This document shows, piece by piece, positions 44,841-53,296 of a stretch of DNA of 64,000 nucleotides (position 1 is its first letter; each line of letters opens with the position of its first letter). This DNA comes from Bacillus canaveralius. GTDB taxonomy: Bacteria; Bacillota; Bacilli; Bacillales; Cytobacillaceae. The position numbers and the translations under genes were made by a program. A model generated the notes under the pieces. The model did no database searches and had not been told where the DNA came from. It saw nothing but the letters and a program-made list of their open reading frames with translations. The stretch lies in the NCBI RefSeq assembly GCF_002860125.1, contig NZ_PGVA01000005.1:37182-101181 (forward strand), read 5' to 3'.

Positions 44841-45780
44841 ATGGCAAGCTATTCAGACTAACACTGTACGTATTCATAATATTGAGGCGATGCGTTCCTT
44901 CGCCCATTTTAAGAGAACCGTTTTTGTTAGGTTCTGTATATTCCTTAGCTGGGTCACCCGCAGATTCCTGATTCTCGGGACTGGAAACCTGCCACTCATG
45001 GCCTGTGCTGTTGAGCTCCTGGACTCCTACAGCAGATAAATTAATGTCGCTGTTCTCCTGCAAATGAACGGCTACCGAAGACGCACGATCGATGCTCCAA
45101 TCGTTTTGCAAAGTGCGCGGCTTCATCGTAACCTCGTTTTCATTAGCGGCAACCTCCAGCTTTAAGTCGTTTGGAACCAGCAAGGTTACGTCCAGTGATG
45201 TGTACTGTTCGAATGGCCCTGTTTCACTTGGAAGGCCTTTAATACTCACATACAAAGAATCCCCTTTTTTCTGGACCGATAGGTAATCCTCGACATCCTC
45301 AACCAACACTTCATTTTTCCCGAGATGGGCGCGGTATTTCCCAAAAATCGAAATTTCTCTTTCCGTCGTTCCTTCGATCGTAATTGGGAAATTTTCGGTT
45401 TCGACAACAACCCGACTTATTTCTCCCTCAACGTTTTGCGAAAAGCCGGGAAGATCCAATGTTTTTTCTTGGCGACTGAGGGTTTCTTCTACCTTTTCGA
45501 TCAATCCGGTTGAGCTTAAAACCGCAAAACCAATACCTGCTGTTCCCAATAAGCCTACAAACAAAATACTCAAGAAATCGTATTTTAAATAAGGCTTTTC
45601 CTGCTTGGTCAAAATCAAGAACAAGAGAATTTCAAGGCCGAGGACAACGAGCAGGGTCGGCCACCAGGCCATCATGATATTCATTAAGCTATACCCGAAT
45701 ATTCTCGAGACTAACAAAAAAATCCCGAGGAACAGAAGCGATGCTCCCATAGAAAAAGTTCCGACACGCCAAGTTCTCAT
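44839..45780 (-). CDS. Four-helix membrane protein with DUF4097-like C-terminal domain
   Basis: A 313-residue membrane protein with four N-terminal helices (about 8-110) of LiaF/DUF5668 type and an extracytoplasmic beta-rich domain (about 135-300: VVVETENFPITIEGTTEREI, LVPNDLKLEVAANENEV). The beta part resembles the adhesin-like DUF4097 repeats. It ends the sigma operon and overlaps the 37-residue gene by four bases. It might sense envelope state for the sigma/anti-sigma pair; inference only. Confidence 0.75.
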   Translation of the reverse strand: MRTWRVGTFSMGASLLFLGIFLLVSRIFGYSLMNIMMAWWPTLLVVLGLEILLFLILTKQEKPYLKYDFLSILFVGLLGTAGIGFAVLSSTGLIEKVEETLSRQEKTLDLPGFSQNVEGEISRVVVETENFPITIEGTTEREISIFGKYRAHLGKNEVLVEDVEDYLSVQKKGDSLYVSIKGLPSETGPFEQYTSLDVTLLVPNDLKLEVAANENEVTMKPRTLQNDWSIDRASSVAVHLQENSDINLSAVGVQELNSTGHEWQVSSPENQESAGDPAKEYTEPNKNGSLKMGEGTHRLNIMNTYSVSLNSLP

Positions 45781-45890
45781 TTCTCCACCTGCTTTCTCCG
45801 ATTAGCATTCAGCAGCAGCCCGAGTCCTCCACCGAGCAAAAGCACCCCTGCCAACATTTTTCCTGCTTTCCCTTTGTCGATTTTTCTCAT
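45777..45890 (-). CDS. Tiny membrane protein (37 residues)
   Basis: ATG 45890 overlaps the upstream gene by four bases and its stop overlaps the next start (ATGA), so it is translationally coupled on both sides. The product is basic at both ends (MRKIDKGKAGK; NRRKQVEK) around one hydrophobic helix MLAGVLLLGGGLGLLLN. Its position inside the sigma operon argues that it is real. Confidence 0.75.
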   Translation of the reverse strand: MRKIDKGKAGKMLAGVLLLGGGLGLLLNANRRKQVEK

Positions 45891-46963
45891 TTCGATACCT
45901 CCTCTTTAGCCGGTTTGCTCCCGAGCAGCAGCCTGATTCCCCCGCCAATCAGCAGAATGCAAACGATGGCTGTCTGGAAATAACGGTCAAACCAATACTG
46001 TAAATCAATATCGATCATGTCATAAAGCATCGGTGAAAGAGCCGGAAGTATCATATGCGTGGTCATGTAATATAAGCCAAGCACAACGAGGCCGATTCCG
46101 ACCCATTTTTGATGGTTAATGAAATAAGAAATGATCGGAATATCCTCGATCGGGCCATCCCCGTAACGGGTTGCTTTTTGCATACCGTCAAAAAAACTGT
46201 AAAACCAGATAATCGGAATGAGGAACAGGAAGATCCCCAGCCTTAAAACATCGAGAATATACATCGAAAACAGGAAGGCTGCCATCAATTGGACGCCCCG
46301 GCGCTGGTAACCAAGATAAAGATGGCCGGCCCCTGGAAAAATTGATAGAAACGTCGCAATTGCTTTGCTCTTTTTTCCCTCTTCTCTTCTCAATTCAAAA
46401 TCTTCAAGAATCGTCCTGTCAATCAGCTCTTCACCATGCTGTTTTTTATTCAGCTGCTGAATCGCATCAAAAAAACCATAAAACCAGATAACAGGAGCAA
46501 TTAGTAGAAAAACAAGAAATTCGCTGCGCCCGGTAAGGATGGATACAAACAGCACCATCACTCCGAGCCCGAGAAAAGCTGCCAGCAATGTCAGCCCCCG
46601 GTTCATCAATCCGAGTTGAAAATGTCCGACACCGGGGACAAAAGATAGGATAATCGTAAAAAAGCGTTCCGATTCTTCATTAGAACTGAGCTTTTTATTT
46701 TCTTCAAATTGAGCAGGCTGTTTATAAAGCTTTGACGCTGTAATCGCTGTGTCAATAAAATTCACAATGTAAACCAATAGCCCAGCCAGCGCAAACACAA
46801 TAAATGATTCATTATAGCTGACACTCATCATCACGAAGGCAAACATCGGTAAGCCAAGAACCGCTACAGTGTAAAAAATACCCCTTAGTATTTTACCTAA
46901 ATATAAAAGCCCTCCTCCAGGGAAAAATGCCAGCAAAAACGCAATCAGAGGATTTTTTTTCAT
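45887..46963 (-). CDS. Membrane protein with three TM2-like repeats
   Basis: A 358-residue membrane protein with three copies of a TM2-type unit that starts with a proline-glycine turn: AFFPGGGLLYLGKILRG (residue 12), SFVPGVGHFQLGLMNRG (residue 106) and SIFPGAGHLYLGYQRRG (residue 208). Each unit ends in FYxFFDxxQ-like sequence. Two further helices close the chain. Third gene of the ECF operon, overlapping the anti-sigma gene's stop region. Function unknown; likely part of the envelope response. Confidence 0.8.
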   Translation of the reverse strand: MKKNPLIAFLLAFFPGGGLLYLGKILRGIFYTVAVLGLPMFAFVMMSVSYNESFIVFALAGLLVYIVNFIDTAITASKLYKQPAQFEENKKLSSNEESERFFTIILSFVPGVGHFQLGLMNRGLTLLAAFLGLGVMVLFVSILTGRSEFLVFLLIAPVIWFYGFFDAIQQLNKKQHGEELIDRTILEDFELRREEGKKSKAIATFLSIFPGAGHLYLGYQRRGVQLMAAFLFSMYILDVLRLGIFLFLIPIIWFYSFFDGMQKATRYGDGPIEDIPIISYFINHQKWVGIGLVVLGLYYMTTHMILPALSPMLYDMIDIDLQYWFDRYFQTAIVCILLIGGGIRLLLGSKPAKEEVSK

Positions 46964-47436
46964 TATTTATTCGCCTCCTTGTTTTTCATTTCAAAAGAAT
47001 CTAGCCAAGTAAATGTTCTATCCATAATTCCCTCCGTAATTGAAGGCTGCTTTTCTTGAAAATTAGTGTTTTGGACTGTATCCGTATAGCGCGTAACAGA
47101 TTGGAATACACCCGTTGCCATCAACAACAACGTCATCGCTGCTGCGAGAACATAATGGAATGCTGAAGTCTGATAATACCTTTTTTCTCTCTTAACAGGT
47201 TGTTTTTCCTGTTGCGATGCCTGTTTGACGATGGCTATTGACTTCATCACGACATTGGTAAAGTCCGTTTCAGCTTCGATCGCCGGTAATGCCGCTTCAT
47301 CTTCAGATAAAGCGCGCATGTATAGATCTAGACATTGGTCGCAGGAGTAGAGATGATTTTCATATGTCCCGCGGACATCATCGCTTATTTCGTTTTTCAG
47401 ATATTTTTTCCAGTCTTCTATCGAAAAATGGTTCAT
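46963..47436 (-). CDS. Anti-sigma factor (zinc-finger type)
   Basis: A 157-residue single-pass membrane protein. The N-terminal zinc-binding anti-sigma motif reads WKKYLKNEISDDVRGTYENH and LYSCDQCLDLY (H-x3-C-x2-C), and the transmembrane helix is YVLAAAMTLLLMATGVF (about 96-112). It should hold the sigma factor at the membrane. Start ATG 47436 behind GGAGG; it overlaps the sigma stop by four bases. The outer part is short, so the sensing role may lie with its operon partners. Confidence 0.88.
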   Translation of the reverse strand: MNHFSIEDWKKYLKNEISDDVRGTYENHLYSCDQCLDLYMRALSEDEAALPAIEAETDFTNVVMKSIAIVKQASQQEKQPVKREKRYYQTSAFHYVLAAAMTLLLMATGVFQSVTRYTDTVQNTNFQEKQPSITEGIMDRTFTWLDSFEMKNKEANK

Positions 47437-47975
47437 GAAAAATCGTCCTCCTTCCAATGTGCTTTAATCCACTGGCGTGCTCTGTATAACTTTGTTTCAA
47501 TCGTTTTCACCTGGACATGTTGTTCTTCTGCCATTTTTTGATAGCTTTTTTCTTCTATGTAAAAGCCATAAATTACGTCCCGATAATTTTCCGGGAGTTC
47601 GTGAAGCCTTTTCCTGACAAGATCGCGTCTCTCCCTTGTAATAACCTCAATCTCTACACTGGAAGGGTGGCCCGGATTCAAGTCATCAACCAGATCCATT
47701 ACATCTTCACGCCGGCGCACTTGCTTTCTTTTTACATCGATGGCATGGTTAACGGCAATTCTCGTCAGCCATGTTTTAAAGCCCTGATTCTCATAGTGGG
47801 GGAGAGACAGGTAGATTTTCAAAAAAACTTCCTGGGCGGCATCTTCAGCTTCCTTCTGGTCCCGCAATACTGCAAAGGCGGTCCGGAACACATCATTGCG
47901 ATATTTTTCAACAATCAGCCGGAATGCATGATCACTGCCTCCCTTGACCTTATCAATAAGAACCTGATCTGTAAT
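47433..47975 (-). CDS. ECF-type RNA polymerase sigma factor (probable ATT start)
   Basis: A 180-residue sigma-70 family factor. Region 2 spans DHAFRLIVEKYRNDVFRTAF, LRDQKEAEDAAQEVFLKIY and GFKTWLTRIAVNHAIDVKRK; region 4 is LPENYRDVIYGFYIEEKSYQ with the helix-turn-helix after it. The first ATG/GTG/TTG in frame is GTG 47891, which would delete region 2.1. The frame is open upstream to a stop near 48000 and only an ATT at 47975 lies correctly, six bases behind GGGGGGGA. So a rare ATT start is the best call. It leads the operon with its anti-sigma. Confidence 0.8.
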   Translation of the reverse strand: MTDQVLIDKVKGGSDHAFRLIVEKYRNDVFRTAFAVLRDQKEAEDAAQEVFLKIYLSLPHYENQGFKTWLTRIAVNHAIDVKRKQVRRREDVMDLVDDLNPGHPSSVEIEVITRERRDLVRKRLHELPENYRDVIYGFYIEEKSYQKMAEEQHVQVKTIETKLYRARQWIKAHWKEDDFS

Positions 47976-48004
47976 CTCTCTCCCCCCCTTTCTGATTCAC
48001 ACAA

Positions 48005-48040
48005 TAATAGACGAAACGAAAGCGGATTACCCCTACAGCC
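48005..48040 (-). promoter_or_regulatory. Possible ECF-type promoter of the sigma operon
   Basis: On the reverse strand GGGTAATCC and CGTCTATT lie with a 9-base gap; the CGTC core is usual for the -10 box of extracytoplasmic-function promoters, and these operons often read their own promoter. The -35 box is not a clear AAC. Confidence 0.3.
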
Positions 48041-48042
48041 AA

Positions 48043-48099
48043 AATAAAAAAAATTTAGGGACAGTTCCGCAGCAGTTTAACGCACCGCGGAACTGTCCC
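48043..48099 (-). terminator. Terminator of the alaX-like gene
   Basis: Perfect arms GGGACAGTTCCGC and GCGGAACTGTCCC lie two bases behind the stop, followed on the reverse strand by TAAATTTTTTTTATTTT. Confidence 0.9.
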
Positions 48100-48100
48100 C

Positions 48101-49282
48101 TTATTTTACTTTGTCTAATAAAATGTCCAGTAGCTCCTGACCTGATACCAACGCTTCGCCGCCACCCTGAGCCAACGCTTCATTGCCCCCGCCTTTTCCA
48201 GCGATGATTGGCAGCACATCGGCAATGATCTGCTTCATATTGGCAGTCTCCTGCGAGCCCCTTGCACAAACGAGCTGAAGCCGGCTATCGTTTTCTGTTA
48301 CCAATAAAACCGTAAGTTCATCCTTTTCTGCTGTAAGCAAGCGCGCAAGCATTTGTAGTTCTTGGATGGTTCTATTTTGGTAAACTTTTGCAATCAGCTT
48401 TTCGCTTTGTTCAAGAAGATCCTTCACTTCAAACCGGAGCAGCGTCTCACGTATTTCCTGCAAGGACTTGTCCTTTTCTGCTCCTGATTCAAGCAGGCGT
48501 CTGGCAGCCGCAGGCAATTCTTGTTCCGGGGCGTTTAACAGCTGGCAGAGTTGGCGGATGGTCTGTTCTTTTTTATGAAGCTGGTCTAGAACTCGATTTC
48601 CGCAAACAAATTGGATGCGGATTCTCTTTCGCTGTCGCTCCCAACCCAAAATCTTAATTGCAGTAACCTCGCCGGTTGCTTTTGGATGAGTCCCGCCACA
48701 GCCGTTATAGTCAAAATCTTGAATAATGACAAGGCGAATATTTTCAGTTACTGTCGGCTGCTTTCGAAGCGGAAATTGTGAAAGCTCCTCTTCAGTCACC
48801 CACTTCGTTTCAATTGGGCGGTTTTCGAGAATGATTTGATTGGCACGCTTTTCTGCTTCGTTTGCCGCTTCTTCTGTCAGTTCTCCAATATTGAGATCAA
48901 TCGTCAACAATTCCTTGCCAAGATGAAAGCTGACCGTCTCAAAATCAAACAGTTCTTCAAAGGCGGCTGATAAAATATGCTGGCCGGCATGCTGCTGCAT
49001 ATGATCGAAGCGCCTTTGCCAATCAATCACACCTTTGATTTCCTCGTGCAAAGGCAGAGACCCATCAACATAGTGGCGGATTTCACCATCAATCTCTTCG
49101 ACATTCAAGACAGTTACTCCATCAAGGGTACCCACATCGTGCGGCTGGCCCCCGCCTGTTGGATAAAAAGCTGTTTCTTCAACGACAACAAACCAATTGC
49201 CTGCGTCATCGTTTGCCTGCTTCGTTACTCTCGTTGCAAAGGTTCTAAAATATGGATCTTGATAATAAAGTTTAGTGGTCAT
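48101..49282 (-). CDS. Alanyl-tRNA editing protein (AlaX-L type)
   Basis: A 393-residue trans-editing hydrolase that removes Ser or Gly from mischarged tRNA-Ala. The zinc ligands are in HMQQHAGQHILSAAF and CGGTHPKATGE; the N-terminal half FYPTGGGQPHDVGTL matches the AlaRS second-additional domain and the C-terminal part (about 290-390, GKGGGNEALAQGGGE) is a DHHA1 domain. Start ATG 49282 behind AAAAGGGG; the upstream in-frame ATG at 49363 lacks a site. Single gene with a perfect terminator. Confidence 0.9.
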   Translation of the reverse strand: MTTKLYYQDPYFRTFATRVTKQANDDAGNWFVVVEETAFYPTGGGQPHDVGTLDGVTVLNVEEIDGEIRHYVDGSLPLHEEIKGVIDWQRRFDHMQQHAGQHILSAAFEELFDFETVSFHLGKELLTIDLNIGELTEEAANEAEKRANQIILENRPIETKWVTEEELSQFPLRKQPTVTENIRLVIIQDFDYNGCGGTHPKATGEVTAIKILGWERQRKRIRIQFVCGNRVLDQLHKKEQTIRQLCQLLNAPEQELPAAARRLLESGAEKDKSLQEIRETLLRFEVKDLLEQSEKLIAKVYQNRTIQELQMLARLLTAEKDELTVLLVTENDSRLQLVCARGSQETANMKQIIADVLPIIAGKGGGNEALAQGGGEALVSGQELLDILLDKVK

Positions 49283-49383
49283 TGATTGGTCGCCCCTTTT
49301 GCTCACAATAAAACAAGAAATCAATCTATTTATTATTCTGGTCGTTTTACAGCTGAAATTCAATGAATAACCGAAAAAACTTT

Positions 49384-49509
49384 TTATATCATGACTTAAT
49401 CTTTAAAGATTGGTGTACCGCTTTAAAGGAGCCAGAAGTCAGCGAATACGGAACCTTTATTTGGATTGCTGATCCCGACGGAAGGTGGATTGAACTTTGG
49501 GAGAAATAA
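49384..49509 (+). pseudogene. VOC-family C-terminal fragment
   Basis: The + strand reads FKDWCTALKEPEVSEYGTF and IWIADPDGRWIELWEK before a stop, a good VOC end (ADPDGxWIEL). No start. It runs antisense through the tail of the truncated GNAT gene. Confidence 0.6.
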
Positions 49510-49814
49510 AAATAATATTTTAGTAAATCTATATTCTCGTCCGGCTGGTAACCATATTCCCGTTTATCATCAGTTGTGGTTTGATAGCATTGCATAAATC
49601 CGATTGGTTCTTTTCCAGCCTGAACGATGTGGGGAACGACCGGAATCTCGCCGCGGACGCGCGGCCCATATTTTTCATGAATCATTTCGAGAGTAAACGG
49701 ATTTTCCACTCCTCCATAAAACTCGAGCACTACCGGTGTGCTGAGCCATCTTGCCATAGCAGGAAAATCTTCAATCTGCATTTTTCTAATTATTATCCTA
49801 TCCTGAAGCTTCAT
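49389..49814 (-). pseudogene. Truncated GNAT acetyltransferase fused to antisense VOC sequence
   Basis: The first about 95 residues (IIIRKMQIEDFPAMARWLST; EPIGFMQCYQTTTDDKREYG) are the N-terminal half of an AAC(6')-like GNAT acetyltransferase. Where the acetyl-CoA loop should follow, the frame enters antisense of a VOC fragment and is meaningless. The junction lies at about 49510-49530. The gene follows a methyltransferase by four bases, so it was once its operon partner. Confidence 0.7.
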
Positions 49815-49818
49815 TACC

Positions 49819-50613
49819 TTAACCCTGTTTCCTCAATATGCAAATATAACAGGAGTGGCCAATTGCATGGGTTGCTTCTTCTCCATACTGTTTTTCAATT
49901 GTACCGGAAAGCTCCAATAATGCTGCCTGTCTTTCAGAATCGTTCATTCCCGCCAGCCATGATACAGATTCGACTCTATCGATCCATTGCTCATTTGAAA
50001 ATGTGACTGTATAATCGAATTTATAAAAGTCTCTCAGTTCAAAGCTATTTAAGCGCCATTCTTCAAACCACTCGACCGGGAAGCCATTTATTCGCTGATT
50101 TGATTGTCCTTTCGAACCGGGCGGTTTTAAACCATCTTTCAAATATTTTTTAATCACCGCAAATGTACTTTCAACAACAGGATGGCCGGATGTAAAACCG
50201 GAGTCAGCAACAATGAGTGTCCCTCTTTTTTTAAGAATTCTATTAATCTCTTTTAAAGCAGCCTCCCGATCAAACCAATGCCAGGCGCGCATCACAGTAA
50301 CAATATCGTATTCACCCTCGCCCAAACCGGTTGCTTCTGCCGTCCCTTTTTTATAGGATACATTTAAATAATTGTCTTTATTAATGGCAGCTGCCTCTTT
50401 AAGCAGCTCCTCTGACGGGTCAATACCGATAACATCCGCCTTTCTAAGCATTAATTTTCTCGTCAATGTTCCCGAGCCACAGCCGATATCGGCCACTTTC
50501 TTGCCTTCAAAACTCACATTGCGCAGCTGCAGGCTCTCAAAAAAGGTGTTCGGAATATCATTGCGGGAACGAGCATAGCTTTTTGCTACTGTTCCAAAAT
50601 TAACTTTTTCCAT
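49819..50613 (-). CDS. Class I SAM-dependent methyltransferase
   Basis: A 264-residue small-molecule methyltransferase. SAM site KVADIGCGSGTLTRKLM near residue 40, GIDPSEELLKEA (Asp for ribose) and IVTVMRAWHWFDRE at motif IV. This WHWFD type is common in the UbiE/Tam-like group. Start ATG 50613 behind AGGTGG. It precedes the truncated GNAT gene in a two-gene unit. Substrate unknown. Confidence 0.88.
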   Translation of the reverse strand: MEKVNFGTVAKSYARSRNDIPNTFFESLQLRNVSFEGKKVADIGCGSGTLTRKLMLRKADVIGIDPSEELLKEAAAINKDNYLNVSYKKGTAEATGLGEGEYDIVTVMRAWHWFDREAALKEINRILKKRGTLIVADSGFTSGHPVVESTFAVIKKYLKDGLKPPGSKGQSNQRINGFPVEWFEEWRLNSFELRDFYKFDYTVTFSNEQWIDRVESVSWLAGMNDSERQAALLELSGTIEKQYGEEATHAIGHSCYICILRKQG

Positions 50614-50809
50614 CACTTAACCACCTTATTTTTCTAAATATTATGAATAACGCTGTTAATAGAGACATTATATGGTAGAATGCTAATGAAAACAATAACG
50701 GAGTATGTTAGATTTTCTTTCGAGTACGGAAGGAGGCATCGTCATCTATAGAAATATGATAAGTGAAGAAAAAACGTTCATATAACTACACAAAAAGGAT
50801 GGCAAACAG

Positions 50810-51430
50810 ATGATTGTGTTATTCGGCATCATTGCCTATTTATTAGGCTCTATTCCAACAGCATTGCTCATCGGAAAATGGTTTTTTAAAATTGACATTC
50901 GTGATTACGGCAGCAACAACCCGGGCGCCACCAATACTTTTAGGGTGCTTGGTAAAAAAGCGGCTGTGATTGTTTTGCTTATCGATGTAGGCAAAGGTGC
51001 GGCAGCGGCACTTCTTCCAACTTTGTTTGCAGTTGAGGCTGATCCCCTTTACATGGGCCTTATCGCGGTCATCGGCCATTGCTTTCCCCTTTTTGCCGGG
51101 TTTCGGGGCGGCAAAGCGATTGCAACCACGGCAGGTGCACTTCTCGTAGCGAATGCCTGGATGTTTCTCACTGCATATATAGCATTTTTTCTGACGATTG
51201 CTTTAACAAAGTATGTATTTTTCGGATCCCTGTCCGTCGGAATTTCCTTGTTTATTTATTCAATCATGGAACGAAATGTCGAACATTCAATTATATTTGC
51301 ACTTTTTAGTTTATTTCTTTTATTCCTGCACCGCACGAACATTCGCAATTTTATTGATAAAAAAGAACCAAAAATCAATGATAAAAATTTAAAAAATGAC
51401 CGAATCGACTCATTAGCTAAGAAACAATAA
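50810..51430 (+). CDS. plsY: Glycerol-3-phosphate acyltransferase PlsY
   Basis: A 206-residue membrane enzyme that acylates glycerol 3-phosphate with acyl-phosphate, the first step of phospholipid synthesis. The three conserved loops are present: SIPTALLIGKWFFKIDIRDY, GSNNPGATNTFRVLG and GHCFPLFAGFRGGKAIATTAG. Seven helices span the chain. The C-terminal tail is basic. Start ATG behind AAGGATG; a terminator follows. It may be a second PlsY (several Bacillaceae have paralogues). Confidence 0.93.
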   Translation: MIVLFGIIAYLLGSIPTALLIGKWFFKIDIRDYGSNNPGATNTFRVLGKKAAVIVLLIDVGKGAAAALLPTLFAVEADPLYMGLIAVIGHCFPLFAGFRGGKAIATTAGALLVANAWMFLTAYIAFFLTIALTKYVFFGSLSVGISLFIYSIMERNVEHSIIFALFSLFLLFLHRTNIRNFIDKKEPKINDKNLKNDRIDSLAKKQ

Positions 51431-51456
51431 AGAAAGGACAGCTGCGTCCTTTCCTT
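51430..51456. terminator. Bidirectional terminator plsY/nmo
   Basis: Arms GAAAGGAC and GTCCTTTC between converging genes, with TTATTT and TTATTG tails. Confidence 0.7.
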
Positions 51457-52534
51457 ATTTAAACAGTTCTATGGCTGCATTCGTTTCTTTTATAAGCCTA
51501 GCAAGCAAGGAAGCGACCGTTTCCCGTTTTGCCATTCTCACTCCCTGGCCAGCCCAGAGAGACATGTATTCTTTATTCTTTAAGGCACCCGCCTGCTTGC
51601 GGATTAACCCGGTCAGCTCATTCTGAAGAGGAAACGGCAGCGGTCCTTCACCTGCAGCTTCCATTTCTTCGATAAAAGTGTTGCTGAGTCCTCGTGCAAG
51701 CCTTCCGGAAAAAGTTTTCGTCAGGACAGTCTGATCTTCGCTTCCTTCTAAAACCGCCTCTTTATAAACCGGAGCGGCACCACTTTCTGCGCACGCGATA
51801 AAGGCTGTCCCAAGCTGAACGCCCGTTGCTCCGAGAAGCAGTGCGGCGGCAATCCCGCGGCCATCCATGATGCCGCCTGCTGCGATCACGGGAATTTGAA
51901 CCGCATCTACAATCTGCGGAACAAGAGCGATGAGCCCGACAATACCCTTGTTTTCCTCATCAAATGTTCCTCTATGCCCGCCGGCTTCGCTGCCCTGGGC
52001 GACAATGAGATCTGCTCCAGCCTCTTCCCACTCAACTGCTTCTTTCACATTCGTGGCAGTTCCAATCAATATGCCGCCAGTCTTTTTATACTCTTTTAAA
52101 ATGGCTTGATCAGGGATGCCAAAAGTAAAGCTGCAAACCGGAACCTTTGCGCGCAACACTTCTTCTACTTGCTCGGTAAAAAGGCCATGGTAATCCTTCG
52201 TTAATTCAGGAAACTGTCCATCTATTTGAAGAAGCTGTTTATATTTGGTTAACAGCTTTTTCATAGCACCTGCTTGGTGCGCGTCTACATCAAGATGAGC
52301 AGCCGGCACGAATAGATTGACGCCAAATGGCTTTGCTGTCGATTGTTTTATTTGTTCAATATCATCACGCATCTGTAGCGCCGTTAAATAGCCGGCACCA
52401 AGATTCCCAAGTCCGCCCTGGTTGGATGTCTCACTGACAAGTTGAACTGTGGTAATTCCGCCAGCCATCGGCGCCTGAAAGATTGGATAGGTAATGCCCA
52501 ACAACTCGGTCACAGCATTGTGATGCCATGGCAT
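51455..52534 (-). CDS. Nitronate monooxygenase (FMN-dependent)
   Basis: A 359-residue TIM-barrel flavoenzyme of the NMO/2-nitropropane dioxygenase family. TYPIFQAPMAGGITTVQLV opens the barrel, GADLIVAQGSEAGGHRGTF carries the family His and IPVIAAGGIMDGRGIAAALLLGATGVQLGTAF binds FMN phosphate. Start ATG 52534, nine bases behind AAGGAG; the ATG at 52543 is too close. It lies 18 bases after the thioredoxin-like gene. Confidence 0.9.
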   Translation of the reverse strand: MPWHHNAVTELLGITYPIFQAPMAGGITTVQLVSETSNQGGLGNLGAGYLTALQMRDDIEQIKQSTAKPFGVNLFVPAAHLDVDAHQAGAMKKLLTKYKQLLQIDGQFPELTKDYHGLFTEQVEEVLRAKVPVCSFTFGIPDQAILKEYKKTGGILIGTATNVKEAVEWEEAGADLIVAQGSEAGGHRGTFDEENKGIVGLIALVPQIVDAVQIPVIAAGGIMDGRGIAAALLLGATGVQLGTAFIACAESGAAPVYKEAVLEGSEDQTVLTKTFSGRLARGLSNTFIEEMEAAGEGPLPFPLQNELTGLIRKQAGALKNKEYMSLWAGQGVRMAKRETVASLLARLIKETNAAIELFK

Positions 52535-52552
52535 GTTCTCCATCTCCTTTAC

Positions 52553-53110
52553 TTAATCTCCGGTCAATGTATGGACAATGCTGCGTGCCACCGTTTCCCA
52601 AATCTGTTGATCTTCAACATAAGCTTTTGTCAACCTGCCGATCATTCCTTTTTGCTTTTCTTTAAAATCGGGATCTTCCTTGTCAGGCAACTGGGCTCTT
52701 TCTTCATCCACTATTTTTTGAATTTCAGGAGCACGCGGACCCCATACTGCTTTTTCTGCCCCATTTTGATCGATGAAAATAAAGATGGGAATCGACCTTG
52801 CTGTGCCGTTCGTTAAGTACTGATCCATCAGCTTAAGATTGCTGTCACGCAGCAGGAATCGAACTTCGATGCCGGCGTCTTCAGCAATTTTTACCAGGAT
52901 TGGATTATTGAGCATCGCATCACCGCACCAGTCTTCTGTGAGGACAATTGCTCGCAATTTCTCCGTTTTTACATTAGTAAGCTTCTCTTTTTCCCGATCC
53001 GGAAGAGAAAAGCGGGCCATGATCGAGTCCATCCCTTCTCCATTAACCGCCATACCCTGCCTGTACTGCTCATAGGTTAATCCTTTGTCAAACCACTCTG
53101 TTAATGCCAT
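52553..53110 (-). CDS. Thioredoxin-like protein with single active Cys
   Basis: A 185-residue thioredoxin-fold protein. The active site is VLTEDWCGDAMLNNP, with one Cys in WCGDA instead of CxxC, and SIPIFIFIDQNG supplies the cis-Pro. The N-terminal part (LTEWFDKGLTYEQYRQGM) is helical. Start ATG 53110 behind AAGGAG. It leads a two-gene unit with nitronate monooxygenase. A single Cys suggests monothiol redox or a non-redox role. Confidence 0.85.
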   Translation of the reverse strand: MALTEWFDKGLTYEQYRQGMAVNGEGMDSIMARFSLPDREKEKLTNVKTEKLRAIVLTEDWCGDAMLNNPILVKIAEDAGIEVRFLLRDSNLKLMDQYLTNGTARSIPIFIFIDQNGAEKAVWGPRAPEIQKIVDEERAQLPDKEDPDFKEKQKGMIGRLTKAYVEDQQIWETVARSIVHTLTGD

Positions 53111-53296
53111 TTTGCTCACTCCTTTGCTTTGTTGAGAATATTTCAAATCATCACTTATAACCACTATATCCATTTGACAATTTTACCGTCAAATTTCCCG
53201 CTTTTAAGGTACAATTTAGGTATAAAAGTTCATGACATATATTGAACCATAAATTACCGACTAAACTTTAATATTCGACAAAGGGGTGGTTGAAAA

